From contig CAWEPQ010000010.1 of NCBI GenBank assembly GCA_963811055.1, forward strand, positions 1-64,000: 64,000 bases of DNA, written 5' to 3'. Source of the DNA: JACVRW01 sp963811055. Lineage in GTDB: Bacteria; Actinomycetota; Thermoleophilia; Solirubrobacterales; Thermoleophilaceae. Below, piece by piece: positions 33,092 through 41,750 of the stretch (its first letter is position 1; each line of letters starts with the position of its first letter). The notes beneath the pieces were generated by a model. The model did no database searches. It saw only the letters and a program-made list of their open reading frames with translations, and was not told the origin of the DNA. A program made the position numbers and the translations under genes.

Positions 33092-34030
33092 ATGCCCGAC
33101 TTCATGCGTGCCCTCGTAACCGGCGGTGCCGGCTTTATCGGATCGAACCTCGTGGACGCTCTCGTCGAGCGCGGCGACGAGGTGACCGTGCTCGACAACG
33201 TCTCGACCGGCCGGCGCGAGAACCTCGAGCAGGCCCTGGCCGGTGGAGCCGAGCTGGCCGAGCTCGACCTCCGCGACGCGGATGCCGTGAGCGCGCTGGT
33301 GGAACGGGCCGGGCCTGAGGTCATCTTCCATCTGGGGGCGCAGGTGGACGTGCGCAAGTCGGTCGCGGACCCGGCCTGGGACTCGGCAGTGAACGTGGGC
33401 GGGACCGTCAACGTGCTCAGCGCCGCGAGCGAGCACGGCGTGCGCCGGGTGGTGTTCGCCTCGACCGGCGGCGCCATCTACGGCGAGGCCCAGACGATCC
33501 CCGCGCCCGAGGACCATCCGGTGGCTCCGGAGGCGCCCTACGGCCTCTCGAAGTTCTGCGCCGAGAACTACTGCGGGCTCTTCACCAGGCTGCACGGGCT
33601 GTCCACGATCGCCCTGCGCTTCGGCAACGTGTACGGGCCTCGCCAGGATCCGCTCGGCGAGGCCGGCGTGATCGCGATCTTCTGCGGGCGGGTGCTCGAC
33701 GGCGGCCGGCCGGTCGTGTTCGGCGACGGGCTCCAGACGCGCGACTACGTCCACGTGCGGGACATCGTCAGCGCCAACCTCCTGGCCGCGGAATCGGACG
33801 CCGGCGGGGCGTTCAACATCGGCCGAGGCGAGCAGATCTCCGTGATCGACATCGTCGAGGCCCTGGCTCCGCACGCCCCGAACGGCTTCACGCCCGACTT
33901 CCAGCCCGAGCGCACCGGCGAGGTGCGCCACATCGCCCTCGACGCCTCGCGCGCGCGTGAGGTTCTCGGCTGGGAATCGAAGGTCGGCATCAACGAGGGG
34001 CTCGAGCAGACGCTCGGCTCCCTGCGCTGA
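33092..34030 (+). CDS. NAD-dependent sugar-nucleotide epimerase/dehydratase (GalE-like SDR)
   Basis: A 312-residue extended SDR enzyme. It has the Rossmann motif ALVTGGAGFIGSNL, the catalytic serine in FASTGGAIYG, the Y-x-x-x-K pair in YGLSKFCAENY, and RFGNVYGPRQDP. These match UDP-glucose 4-epimerases of actinobacteria. The product sugar would feed envelope glycans such as those from the cluster at 51-64 kb, but the gene is far from it. Start at ATG 33092 with a GGGAGA site; ATG 33104 is a second option. The 3' end overlaps the convergent cyclase gene by 41 bases. Confidence 0.86.
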   Translation: MPDFMRALVTGGAGFIGSNLVDALVERGDEVTVLDNVSTGRRENLEQALAGGAELAELDLRDADAVSALVERAGPEVIFHLGAQVDVRKSVADPAWDSAVNVGGTVNVLSAASEHGVRRVVFASTGGAIYGEAQTIPAPEDHPVAPEAPYGLSKFCAENYCGLFTRLHGLSTIALRFGNVYGPRQDPLGEAGVIAIFCGRVLDGGRPVVFGDGLQTRDYVHVRDIVSANLLAAESDAGGAFNIGRGEQISVIDIVEALAPHAPNGFTPDFQPERTGEVRHIALDASRAREVLGWESKVGINEGLEQTLGSLR

Positions 34031-34976
34031 CGGTTCTCAACGGCGCGGCCGCCTCGATTCGGTTGCGTCCGCCGTTCTTTGCTCTGTAGAGCACCTCGTC
34101 CGCGCGTTTCAGGAGCTTGCCGACGTCGCCGCCGTCCTCGGCGCGGTAGGACGCCACGCCTCCGCTGATGGTGACCACGCTCGGCGGCGGTCCGATGCCG
34201 GGGTGCGCGATCGCCAGGGCCTCGACCTCGCGGCGCCCGCGCTCGGCGGCGTGCGTGGCCTCCTCGAGGTCCTGCTCGGGGAGGACCATCAGCAGCTCCT
34301 CGCCCCCGTAGCGGTACACGCTGTCGCCGCGTCTGCAGTGCTGGGCGAGGGCAGCGGCCACCGATCGGAGGACCTGGTCTCCCGCGGGATGCCCCGCGCT
34401 GTCGTTGTAGGCCTTGAAGCGGTCCACGTCGAATAGAGCCACCGAGAAGCCGTGGCCGTAGCGCTCGGCGCGATTGGCGAGCACGGCCAGGTCCTCGTCC
34501 TGGCGGAGGCGGTTGCCCAGACCGGTGAGGTGATCGCGCCGTGAGTCCACGCGCAGCATGGCGTTTAGGCGCTCGAGCTCCGCCTGCTGGCCCGCGAGCC
34601 GGCGGTGGAGGGCCGTGACGCGCGCGGCGGCGATCAGCCGCGTCGCGAGCGCCTCGGGGTCGTAGGGCTTGGTCAGGTAGTCGTCGGCGCCCGCCTCCAT
34701 TCCGGCGATCATGTGACGGCGGTCGTCGAGTGAGGTGACCAGGATAAAGTAGGCGTAGTGCCCGCCCGGGTCGGAGCGCACCCGGCGGCAGAGCTCGTCG
34801 CCATCCAGGCCGGGCATCATCCAATCGCTGATCACCACATCCGGCGCGGAGCTCTGGAACATCTCCCAGCCCTGGACGCCGTCCTCGGCCACGACGCATT
34901 CGTGCCCGAGGCTCTCGAGCTCGCGCCTGAGCATCAGCCGCGGCGTCGGCGAGTCGTCGGCGATCAGGATCTTCAT
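33990..34976 (-). CDS. REC-GGDEF diguanylate cyclase (WspR/PleD-like)
   Basis: A 328-residue response regulator making c-di-GMP. The receiver (1-125) has IADDSPT, the phosphoacceptor aspartate in VVISDWMMPG, and the lysine in YLTKPYDPE. A helical linker leads to a GGDEF domain (about 155-315): SVALFDVDRFKAYND for metal/nucleotide, and the active loop as R-Y-G-G-E-E-L. It is the last gene of the chemosensory operon and overlaps cheR by four bases. CheA phosphorylation should switch cyclase activity, as WspE does for WspR. An inhibitory R-x-x-D site just before GGEEL is not evident to me. Confidence 0.9.
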   Translation of the reverse strand: MKILIADDSPTPRLMLRRELESLGHECVVAEDGVQGWEMFQSSAPDVVISDWMMPGLDGDELCRRVRSDPGGHYAYFILVTSLDDRRHMIAGMEAGADDYLTKPYDPEALATRLIAAARVTALHRRLAGQQAELERLNAMLRVDSRRDHLTGLGNRLRQDEDLAVLANRAERYGHGFSVALFDVDRFKAYNDSAGHPAGDQVLRSVAAALAQHCRRGDSVYRYGGEELLMVLPEQDLEEATHAAERGRREVEALAIAHPGIGPPPSVVTISGGVASYRAEDGGDVGKLLKRADEVLYRAKNGGRNRIEAAAPLRTVSAGSRASARAPR

Positions 34977-36208
34977 GGCCGGCCGAGCGCCTCGAGCCGG
35001 ATCGCGCAGGCGCCGGCCACGTCGCCGAGGTCCACCTTGTCGAGGATCAGCGCGTGCCGCTCGTTCACCGGCCGGAGCGTGCGCAGCGCCTGCTCATAAG
35101 CCCGCATGGCCGCGGCGCGATCGCCCAGCTCCTCGTGAGCGCGGCCGAGCTTGAACGCGGCGAGCCCGAACGTGGGATCCACGTACAGGGCACGTCTGAG
35201 CGACGCCACGGCGGACTCGGCATCTCCACCGCCGAGCTCGGTGAGCCCCCGTACGAAGTGCGCGTCGGCGTCGAGTGGATTGTCGTGCAGCATTCGCTCG
35301 GTGGCGGACAGCGCCGCGTCCAGGTCGCCCGCGCTCGCGGACCGCAGGGCCACCCCGAGGCCCTCCTGGGGCTGGTGGTCGCGTCCGAGCGGGCGGCGAA
35401 GCGGCCGAGCCGGATCTCGGGCCCTGCCATCCGTCTCCGCCGAGCCGTCCAGACGAGCCAGGCGGCGTGTCTGGCCGCACAGCCGGTCCGCAGCGCCGAG
35501 CACGAGTGTCCCGTGGGGCGCCAGGGCGAGCTCGAGCGCGTCGATCACACGCTCGACCGCATCGGCGTCGAAGTAGATCAGGACGTTGCGACAAGAGATC
35601 AGGTCGAACGGCCGGCCGCCGAAGGTGGGCGCCGGGTCGAGAACGAGGTTGTGCCGTTTGAACTCGACCAGCTTGCACAGCGAATCCCCGACGGTCACAC
35701 CGCCCTCCACGGGAACGAAGTAGCGCTCCCGTATCTCAGGGTCGAGGGTGCGAAGGGCCCGGCGGCCATAGCGGCCGCGGCGGGCCTGGTCCAGGGCGGC
35801 CGCGGATATGTCCGTGCCGAGGATGGCCACCGGCGGCGCCAACGGCGCGAACGCCTGGCTGGCCAGGAGTGCCAGCGTGTACGCCTCCTCGCCCGTGGCA
35901 CACGCACCGACCCAGACCCGCACGGTCTCGGATCCGGCAGCGCGGGCGGCCTGATGGAGCGCTCGCCAGTCGATGGCGTCCAGCTCGCGTCGCTGGCGGA
36001 AGAAGAACGTTTCGTTGACCGTCACCTCGTCGATCAGACGGCCGCGCAGCGAGTCCGAGGCGGGGCCGCCCTCGAGGAAGCCGGCGGCGTCCATCGACGG
36101 GTCGGCTCTCCGTACCGCCGCCGCGAGCGATGGCAGCTGGCCGGCCTTGATCGAGATCCCGGTCTGCCGGCGGATCTGCCCCGCCAGCTTCTCGAGAGCC
36201 GCGCTCAT
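34973..36208 (-). CDS. cheR: CheR-type chemoreceptor methyltransferase with TPR domain
   Basis: A 411-residue protein. Residues 1-265 are a CheR methyltransferase: VTVNETFFFRQRRELDAI, the SAM motif RVWVGACATGEEAYTLALL, GTDISAAALDQAR, and FDLISCRNVLIYF. Residues about 285-400 hold tetratricopeptide repeats (DADAHFVRGLTELGGGD, GLAAFKLGRAHEELGD). The TPR fusion is typical of WspC-like CheR proteins, not of classical motility CheR. It methylates glutamates on the receptor encoded in the same operon. Coupled to cheB and the cyclase gene by four-base overlaps. Confidence 0.92.
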   Translation of the reverse strand: MSAALEKLAGQIRRQTGISIKAGQLPSLAAAVRRADPSMDAAGFLEGGPASDSLRGRLIDEVTVNETFFFRQRRELDAIDWRALHQAARAAGSETVRVWVGACATGEEAYTLALLASQAFAPLAPPVAILGTDISAAALDQARRGRYGRRALRTLDPEIRERYFVPVEGGVTVGDSLCKLVEFKRHNLVLDPAPTFGGRPFDLISCRNVLIYFDADAVERVIDALELALAPHGTLVLGAADRLCGQTRRLARLDGSAETDGRARDPARPLRRPLGRDHQPQEGLGVALRSASAGDLDAALSATERMLHDNPLDADAHFVRGLTELGGGDAESAVASLRRALYVDPTFGLAAFKLGRAHEELGDRAAAMRAYEQALRTLRPVNERHALILDKVDLGDVAGACAIRLEALGRP

Positions 36209-37215
36209 GCGGGCACCGTCGCTTTCGCGAGCCGGCGCAGCATCCCGGCGATGCTCGCGACCGGGAGCACGGTCTGGGCACCGGCCTCGACGGCGGCCCG
36301 CGGCATGCCGAACACCGCTGAGCTCTCCTGGTCCTGGGCGATCGCCCGCCCGCCCTGCCGGCGGATCGCGGCAACGCCCTTGGCGCCGTCGTGGCCCATG
36401 CCCGTGAGCACAACGCCGACCGCGCCAGCGGCGGCCGAGGCGGCCACGCTCTCGAACAGGACGTCAGCCGAGGGTCGATGCGGGCCCACGACCGTGTCTC
36501 GATCCAACGCCAGCGTCATCGAGGGTTCCAGGAGCAGATGAGAATCCTCGGGGGGAAACCAGATGCCCGGCCCCGCCGGCTGCCGGTGCTGCGCAACACC
36601 CACGGGCAGGGGCGCTCGGGCGTCGAGCCAGCTCAACAGGCCGTCCATGAAGCCGCGACCCATGTGCTGTACCACCAGGATGGGGAGCGGGAAGTCGGCC
36701 GGCAGCTCCGTGAAGACCGTCTCGAGCGCCCGCGGCCCCCCGGTCGAGGCGCAGACCGCTACCACGGTGGCATTGCCGGGAGGCACCTCGGTGTGGCGCG
36801 CCACCCGGTCGGCTGCGAGGCGCCTCAGCCTGTGGCGAAGAGCCACCGCCGCCGGCCCGCGGGGATCACGAAGCCTGATTTGGGATTTCGGGAGCGCGTC
36901 GCGCGCGCCCGCCGCCAGCGCCGTCTCTAATCGTCCGGAGCCACGGCTCACGTCGCCGCCCAGCGCGAGGATCGGCAGCGGGTGGGATCGCATGATCTCC
37001 TCGATCGCGCGCTCGCTCCCGATGCCCGGCAGGTCCAGGTCGATCGTCAGCAGGTCGGGCCCGAGCCGGGGCAACGCGCGCAACGCCTCCTCCGCGGTGG
37101 CGCACACGCCCACCACCTCGAGCTCTCCCGTGGCGCCCAGGAACGCGGCCAGCGACTCGGCATAGGCAGCCGAGCGATCACACACGAGCACGCGAGTGAG
37201 GGTCTGGGAGCTCAT
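36205..37215 (-). CDS. cheB: CheB methylesterase (REC + CheB catalytic domain)
   Basis: A 336-residue protein that removes receptor methyl groups. The receiver half has LVCDRSAAYAES and the phosphoacceptor region LLTIDLDLPGIG; the expected acidic pair near the N-terminus is reduced to one D (VCDRS), which may weaken phosphorylation. The lysine position reads LPKSQ. The catalytic domain carries the triad: serine in VCASTGGPRAL, histidine in VVQHMGRGFM, aspartate in TGMGHDGAKG. Overlaps cheA and cheR by four bases each. Equivalent to WspF. Confidence 0.92.
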   Translation of the reverse strand: MSSQTLTRVLVCDRSAAYAESLAAFLGATGELEVVGVCATAEEALRALPRLGPDLLTIDLDLPGIGSERAIEEIMRSHPLPILALGGDVSRGSGRLETALAAGARDALPKSQIRLRDPRGPAAVALRHRLRRLAADRVARHTEVPPGNATVVAVCASTGGPRALETVFTELPADFPLPILVVQHMGRGFMDGLLSWLDARAPLPVGVAQHRQPAGPGIWFPPEDSHLLLEPSMTLALDRDTVVGPHRPSADVLFESVAASAAAGAVGVVLTGMGHDGAKGVAAIRRQGGRAIAQDQESSAVFGMPRAAVEAGAQTVLPVASIAGMLRRLAKATVPA

Positions 37216-39137
37216 CGATCGAGGAGACCCCCAATCGTCTCGAGCAGGGCCTGCTGGTTGAACTCGTCCTTCACGATGTAGGCGTCTGCTCCGGCATCAA
37301 GGCCGCGCCTGCGGTGCTCCTCTCCGGTGCGCGAGGTGACCACCACGACCGGCAGCGACGGGTGGTCCCCGCCCTCCCGGATCGAGCGCAACAGCTCGAT
37401 GCCGTCCATATCCGGCATCTCCACGTCGGTGAGAACGAGCGCGATATCCGGCTCGCGCTTGACCCTCCCCAGCGCCTCGCGGCCGTCGCGGGCGGTCTCC
37501 ACGCGGTAGCCCGCGGCCTCGAGAATGCTCCGCTGAAGCTCGCGCACGGTGAACTGGTCGTCCACCACCAGCACCTTCTGGGGGGCAGCCTGCGCGACCG
37601 ACTTCCGGCCGAGACGCCCCAGCGGGAGCCGCCTCGTCAAGGACGCCGGGTCGAGGATCAGCGCGATGCCGCCGTCGGCCATGATCGCCGCGCCCAGGTA
37701 GCCACCCAGGCCGGCGAGCAGCGGGCCGAGGCTCTTGACCACGACCTCCTGCTCCTCGACGATCCGGTCGGACAGCAGCCCGGCCCGACGTCCCGACGAG
37801 GTGACGATCATGGCCTGCGACCGCGACCGCAGGTCCGGCACGTCCGCCCCGATGACCTCGCCGAGGTCCGCGAGCGAAACCGAGCGCCCATGGAGCTCGA
37901 TCGCCTCGCGGCCGGCGAGCGACATGGTCTCGGCGACTGTGACCACCTCTTCGACGCTGGTCAGCGGCACCCCGAAGCGCTGGCCGCCGCGCTCGACCAC
38001 CAGCACGCGCAGCAGCGCGAGGGTAAGCGGCAGCAGCATGGTCACGGTCGTGCCTTCCCCCGGGCGGCTGTGCACCTCCAGGCTGCCGCCGTGAGATTCG
38101 ACGCGGGCCTTCACCGCGTCCAGGCCGACCCCTCGCCCCGACACGTCCGTGATCTCGTCGGCGGTCGAGAAGCCGGCGTCGGCAAGGGTGTCGGCGAGGG
38201 CGCCTCCGTCTTGGCCCAGGAGCTCCGCTGCCACGCCGCGTCCGTCGTCGATCACCTCGATCGCCACCAGGCTGCCGCGCTGGTCCCCGCGCAGCTCCAC
38301 CCGGCCACATACCGGCTTGCCCGCCCGCTCCCGTTCCTCGGGCAGTTCGATCCCGTGCGCCACCGCGTTGCGCAGGAGGTGGGTGATCGACTGGGAGATC
38401 CCGTCGAGGATCACGCGATCGAGCTGCGTGTCGGCGCCGGTGATCTCGAGCTCGACCTGCTTGCCACCGTCGGCGGCCAGGTCGCGCAGCGCCCTCGGGT
38501 ACGGGGTGGTGATCGAGCTAAGCGGCAGTGTCCGCAGCTGGATCACCGAGTCCTGCAGCTCGTCCAGCATGACCTCGCCTCGGCCCAGCTCGCCCTCCAC
38601 TCGCTCGCGGTCGCGCTCTCCCTGCGGCTCGTCGGCCAGCAGGCGATCGATCCGCCGGTTCTGCAGGACCGTCTCTCCCACCGCGTCCATCAGGCGGTCC
38701 ACCTTGTCCGCCGAGATGCGCATCGAAGGGCGCTCGGCCGGCTTGGAGACGGCCGCCGTCGGGCCCGGACGCTTTTCGGAGATCGCCGCCGAGAGCTCCT
38801 CGAGCGCCGCGCTCGTCAGGCCACCCTCGCCGTCAAGCGCCTTGCGGAGCGCATCCGTGGAGCGCAGCATCGGATCGACCAGCTCGGTAGAGAAGGTGCC
38901 CTTGGCGCGCGCGTCCTCGAGAGCGTCCTCCATCCCGCGGGCGATCGTGGCCACCTCCTCGTGACCCACCATGCCGGCGCTGCCCTTGATGGAGTGGGCG
39001 TCGCGGAAGAGCGAGTCCACCGCGTCCTCCGCGGCGCGTCCCGCCTCGAGGGCCAGCAGCGTCTCGACCATGCGATCGAGGCGCTCGACCGCCTCGTCGT
39101 GGAATACCTCGAGCAGCTCAGCGTCGGGACCGGTCAC
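37212..39137 (-). CDS. cheA: CheA hybrid histidine kinase with C-terminal receiver (WspE-like)
   Basis: A 641-residue kinase. Hpt domain (1-105) with the phosphohistidine in RDAHSIKGSAGMVG; dimerisation domain about 135-200; HATPase with HLLRNAVAHGIE (N-box), IDDGRGV and SGRGVGLDAVKARV; CheW-like domain about 370-500; and a receiver at the C-terminus (about 520-640) with VVDDQF, VLTDVEMPDMDG and YIVKDEF. The receiver fusion marks WspE/FrzE-type kinases, where it can act as a phosphate sink. No P2 domain is evident. It is coupled to cheW and cheB by four-base overlaps. Confidence 0.93.
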   Translation of the reverse strand: MTGPDAELLEVFHDEAVERLDRMVETLLALEAGRAAEDAVDSLFRDAHSIKGSAGMVGHEEVATIARGMEDALEDARAKGTFSTELVDPMLRSTDALRKALDGEGGLTSAALEELSAAISEKRPGPTAAVSKPAERPSMRISADKVDRLMDAVGETVLQNRRIDRLLADEPQGERDRERVEGELGRGEVMLDELQDSVIQLRTLPLSSITTPYPRALRDLAADGGKQVELEITGADTQLDRVILDGISQSITHLLRNAVAHGIELPEERERAGKPVCGRVELRGDQRGSLVAIEVIDDGRGVAAELLGQDGGALADTLADAGFSTADEITDVSGRGVGLDAVKARVESHGGSLEVHSRPGEGTTVTMLLPLTLALLRVLVVERGGQRFGVPLTSVEEVVTVAETMSLAGREAIELHGRSVSLADLGEVIGADVPDLRSRSQAMIVTSSGRRAGLLSDRIVEEQEVVVKSLGPLLAGLGGYLGAAIMADGGIALILDPASLTRRLPLGRLGRKSVAQAAPQKVLVVDDQFTVRELQRSILEAAGYRVETARDGREALGRVKREPDIALVLTDVEMPDMDGIELLRSIREGGDHPSLPVVVVTSRTGEEHRRRGLDAGADAYIVKDEFNQQALLETIGGLLDR

Positions 39138-39544
39138 CTCGCCGGCGTTCCGGCCACCGTGTCGAGCACGGAGCCCACATCCAGAACGCCCACGAGCGCT
39201 CCGCCCGACAGCAACGCTCCGGCAAGGTGCGGCGAGTCGGTCTCCTCGGAGGCCGCCGGCAGCTCCTCCACCCCGCCCACGCCGTCCACCGCCAGGCCGG
39301 CCTTGCGCTCGGCTCTCTCGACGATCACCAGGCGCCCGGGAGGGGGCGCACCCACGAGTCCGAGCACCTCCGCGAGGTCCACCACCGGCACCACCTGGCC
39401 GCGCAGGTTGCGTACTCCCACGATCGCGGGCGACGCGCCGGGCAGCGGCGTCAGCTCACCCATCTCAGACACCTCGAGCACGTCATCCACGGGAAGCGCA
39501 TGGGCCTCACCGGCCACCGTCACCCGGACGTGCAGCCGGCTCAT
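39134..39544 (-). CDS. cheW: CheW adaptor
   Basis: A 136-residue SH3-like coupling protein that bridges receptor and CheA. Seen: LPVDDVLEVSEM, then PGASPAIVGVRNLRGQVVPV with the conserved N-L-R-G-x-x-x-P-V core, VDLAEVLGL, and AGLAVDGVGGVEEL. Only one CheW gene is present, whereas Pseudomonas wsp has two. It overlaps the receptor gene and cheA by four bases each. Confidence 0.92.
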   Translation of the reverse strand: MSRLHVRVTVAGEAHALPVDDVLEVSEMGELTPLPGASPAIVGVRNLRGQVVPVVDLAEVLGLVGAPPPGRLVIVERAERKAGLAVDGVGGVEELPAASEETDSPHLAGALLSGGALVGVLDVGSVLDTVAGTPAR

Positions 39545-41079
39545 GCTCCGTGGCCGGACCCGTTACCGGCGCCGTTGCCGGTCATCCCGGAGAACTCGGC
39601 CAGCTTGTGCTCGAGGTCGTCCACGAGCTTGTCCACGCGCCGGGCGGTGCCGGCGCGCTCCTGCTCCTCGCTGGCCAGCTGCTCGGCCGCGGTGCGGATC
39701 TCGATCATCGCGACCGACACCTGCTCGGCCGCCTCCTTCTGCTGGTCCGTGGCCCTGAGGCTCTCGTCGAGCACGTCCACGGTGGAGCGCATCAGCTCGC
39801 CGACCTCGCGCGCCTGCTTCGCCCCCTGCTCCGTGGCCATGATCGTGGCGTTGGTCTCGTCCTGGACCCCGGCGATGATCTCGCCGATCGACTCGGTGGA
39901 GCGGATGCTGCGCTCGGCGAGCTTCCGCACCTCGCTCGCCACGACGGCGAACCCCCGGCCGGCGTCGCCCGCCCGGGCGGCCTCGATCGCGGCGTTGAGC
40001 GCGAGCAGGTTGGTCTGCTCGGCGATGCCGTTGATCAGCTCGACCACCTCTCCGATCTTCTGCGAGCGCTCACCGAGGGAGAGCGATCGCTCCGAGATGG
40101 CGCTCACCTGATCCTGCATGTTCCGCATCGTGTCGCCGGTCTGCTCGGCGGCGGTACTGCCGGCGCGAGTGTTGTCCGCGATCGAGCCGGCCGTGGCGTT
40201 GAGTTCCTCGATAGTGGCGGCCACCTGGGCGATCGCGGCCGACTGCTCCGTGGTGGCGGAAGCGGCCTCGCCCGCCGCGGTGCGCATCTCGCCGGCGGCC
40301 ACCGCAAGCTCGTTGGCGGTCGAGCGAATGCGCTCGATCTGCTCCATCTGGGTACCGATCTGGTCGACCTGCGCATCGATCCGGGCGAAGAGGCGGCGCA
40401 CGAGCCCGCTCGAGTAGAGCGCGACGAGGATCGCCAGCAGCGCGGCCAGGCCCCCGGCTCCGAGGGCGATCTTCAGGGCACGGTCGGCGTCCCGGCGGGC
40501 CGAGGCCGCCAAGGCGTTCGCCTCCTCCTGCTCCTCGCCGGCGTAGTCGGCGAGTTGAGCGGAGACCTTTTCGAGGGTCGCGGCGTGCGGCTTCACGCCC
40601 GCGTCGAAGTCTGCCGTGCCGGCCACCGGCAGCACGTCGCTTTCGAACTGCACGTCGAGTCGGCGCACGCCGTCCTCGAACTTCTTCACCTCCGCAAGCT
40701 CTTCTTCGTCCCCGGCGGCGGAGCTGCGCAGCACGGCGATCGCGTCACGCAACTCCCTGTTGGCCTGCTCGAGGTTCGAGAGGTCCTCGGGGTCCTTGTC
40801 GCCGCCATAGGCATCCACGAGGCCGCCCGCTCGCGCCAGCGCCGTGCGCGCCTGTTCGGAAGCGACCACCACCCCGCTCTCCTGCAATGCCCGGTCGTAG
40901 GCGTCGCCGGCCACTCCATAGCGCCATACCGTTATGCCGACCGCCACCGCGAGCAGGACGATGATCGCGGCGATCATCGCCACCAGCCTCTGCGCGGGAT
41001 CGTCCAGCCTTTGTCGGAGGCGTGTCAGTGGGTGGCTTCGGCGGGGATGTGATACGTATCGGTCTCCGGAGCGGCGCAC
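39541..41079 (-). CDS. Methyl-accepting chemotaxis protein
   Basis: A 512-residue receptor. TM1 is about residues 32-54 (MIAAIIVLLAVAVGITVW), an extracytoplasmic helical sensor of about 150 residues follows (looks like a four-helix bundle), and TM2 is about 205-225. No clear HAMP domain separates TM2 from the signalling coiled coil. The hairpin tip that contacts CheA/CheW is intact (IAEQTNLLALNAAIEAARAG, then GRGFAVVASEVRKLAERS). A glycine/asparagine-rich tail without a CheR-binding pentapeptide ends the protein. First gene of the operon; GTG start at 41079 has a poor ribosome site. Confidence 0.92.
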   Translation of the reverse strand: MRRSGDRYVSHPRRSHPLTRLRQRLDDPAQRLVAMIAAIIVLLAVAVGITVWRYGVAGDAYDRALQESGVVVASEQARTALARAGGLVDAYGGDKDPEDLSNLEQANRELRDAIAVLRSSAAGDEEELAEVKKFEDGVRRLDVQFESDVLPVAGTADFDAGVKPHAATLEKVSAQLADYAGEEQEEANALAASARRDADRALKIALGAGGLAALLAILVALYSSGLVRRLFARIDAQVDQIGTQMEQIERIRSTANELAVAAGEMRTAAGEAASATTEQSAAIAQVAATIEELNATAGSIADNTRAGSTAAEQTGDTMRNMQDQVSAISERSLSLGERSQKIGEVVELINGIAEQTNLLALNAAIEAARAGDAGRGFAVVASEVRKLAERSIRSTESIGEIIAGVQDETNATIMATEQGAKQAREVGELMRSTVDVLDESLRATDQQKEAAEQVSVAMIEIRTAAEQLASEEQERAGTARRVDKLVDDLEHKLAEFSGMTGNGAGNGSGHGA

Positions 41080-41114
41080 TCAAGGGACGGGCGACAAGAA
41101 ACACCCCGCTCTTT

Positions 41115-41130
41115 CCACAATATGTAGGGG
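41115..41130 (+). promoter_or_regulatory. NrdR-box-like site
   Basis: CCACAATATGTAGGGG agrees with the NrdR consensus (ACACWATATWTWGTGT type) at about 12 of 16 positions. It is 41 bases before nrdR, where autoregulation would act. A second box at the usual three-helical-turn spacing is not convincing. Confidence 0.5.
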
Positions 41131-41171
41131 TTCGGGCAGGAGCGAGGCCCTACAGGTAGTAGAATGCAGGT

Positions 41172-41729
41172 GTGCTCTGCCCGTTCTGCTCCTTCGAATC
41201 CACGCGTGTCGTGGACTCCCGGTTGACCGAGCCGGGCGACTCGGTGCGCCGCCGCCGCGAGTGCGAGGGCTGCGGCAACCGCTTCACCACCTACGAGCGC
41301 GTGGAGGGGCCTGCGGTGTCCGTGCGCAAGCGCGACGGAAGCACCGAGCGCTTCGACCGGCAGAAGCTCCTCGGCGGGCTCGCCAGGGCGGCGGGCAAGC
41401 GCCCCGTGACCGAGGCCCAGCTCGAGGAGCTGGTGGAGTCGATCGCGTCGGCCGCCAGGCGCGCCGGCCCGGTGGTCCGGGCCGACCAGATCGGGGACCT
41501 CGCCGAGCGCGGGCTCGCCCTGATCGACCCCGTGGCGGCGATCCAGTTCGCCTCCGTTTACCGCAATCTCGCCGACCTCGACGAGCTCGACGCGGTGGTC
41601 CGGCGCTTCAGGGAGGAACCCCTCCCGAGCGCCGATCAACTGGCCCTCGACGGGGCCGATGAGGACCCGCCCGTTCCGTCCGAGCCGGGGAGCAGCATCG
41701 GTCGTTCCCCCTTGAGGCCGACGGCCTAA
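41172..41729 (+). CDS. nrdR: Transcriptional repressor NrdR
   Basis: A 185-residue nucleotide-sensing repressor of ribonucleotide reductase genes. N-terminal zinc ribbon: LCPFCSFEST and CEGCGNRFTTYERVE. Then the ATP-cone: VRKRDGSTERFDRQKLLGGL through FASVYRNLADLDEL. The C-terminal 40 residues are a non-conserved tail. GTG start at 41172. nrdJ begins 21 bases downstream, and an NrdR-box-like site lies upstream, so the pair is probably autoregulated in response to dATP/ATP. Confidence 0.95.
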   Translation: MLCPFCSFESTRVVDSRLTEPGDSVRRRRECEGCGNRFTTYERVEGPAVSVRKRDGSTERFDRQKLLGGLARAAGKRPVTEAQLEELVESIASAARRAGPVVRADQIGDLAERGLALIDPVAAIQFASVYRNLADLDELDAVVRRFREEPLPSADQLALDGADEDPPVPSEPGSSIGRSPLRPTA

Positions 41730-41750
41730 CCCCTGAGACGAGGAGAAGAC

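Noticed and set aside
41152..41167. Second NrdR box
   Set aside because: Only about half of the positions match, and the spacing to the first box (37 bases) differs from the usual paired arrangement.
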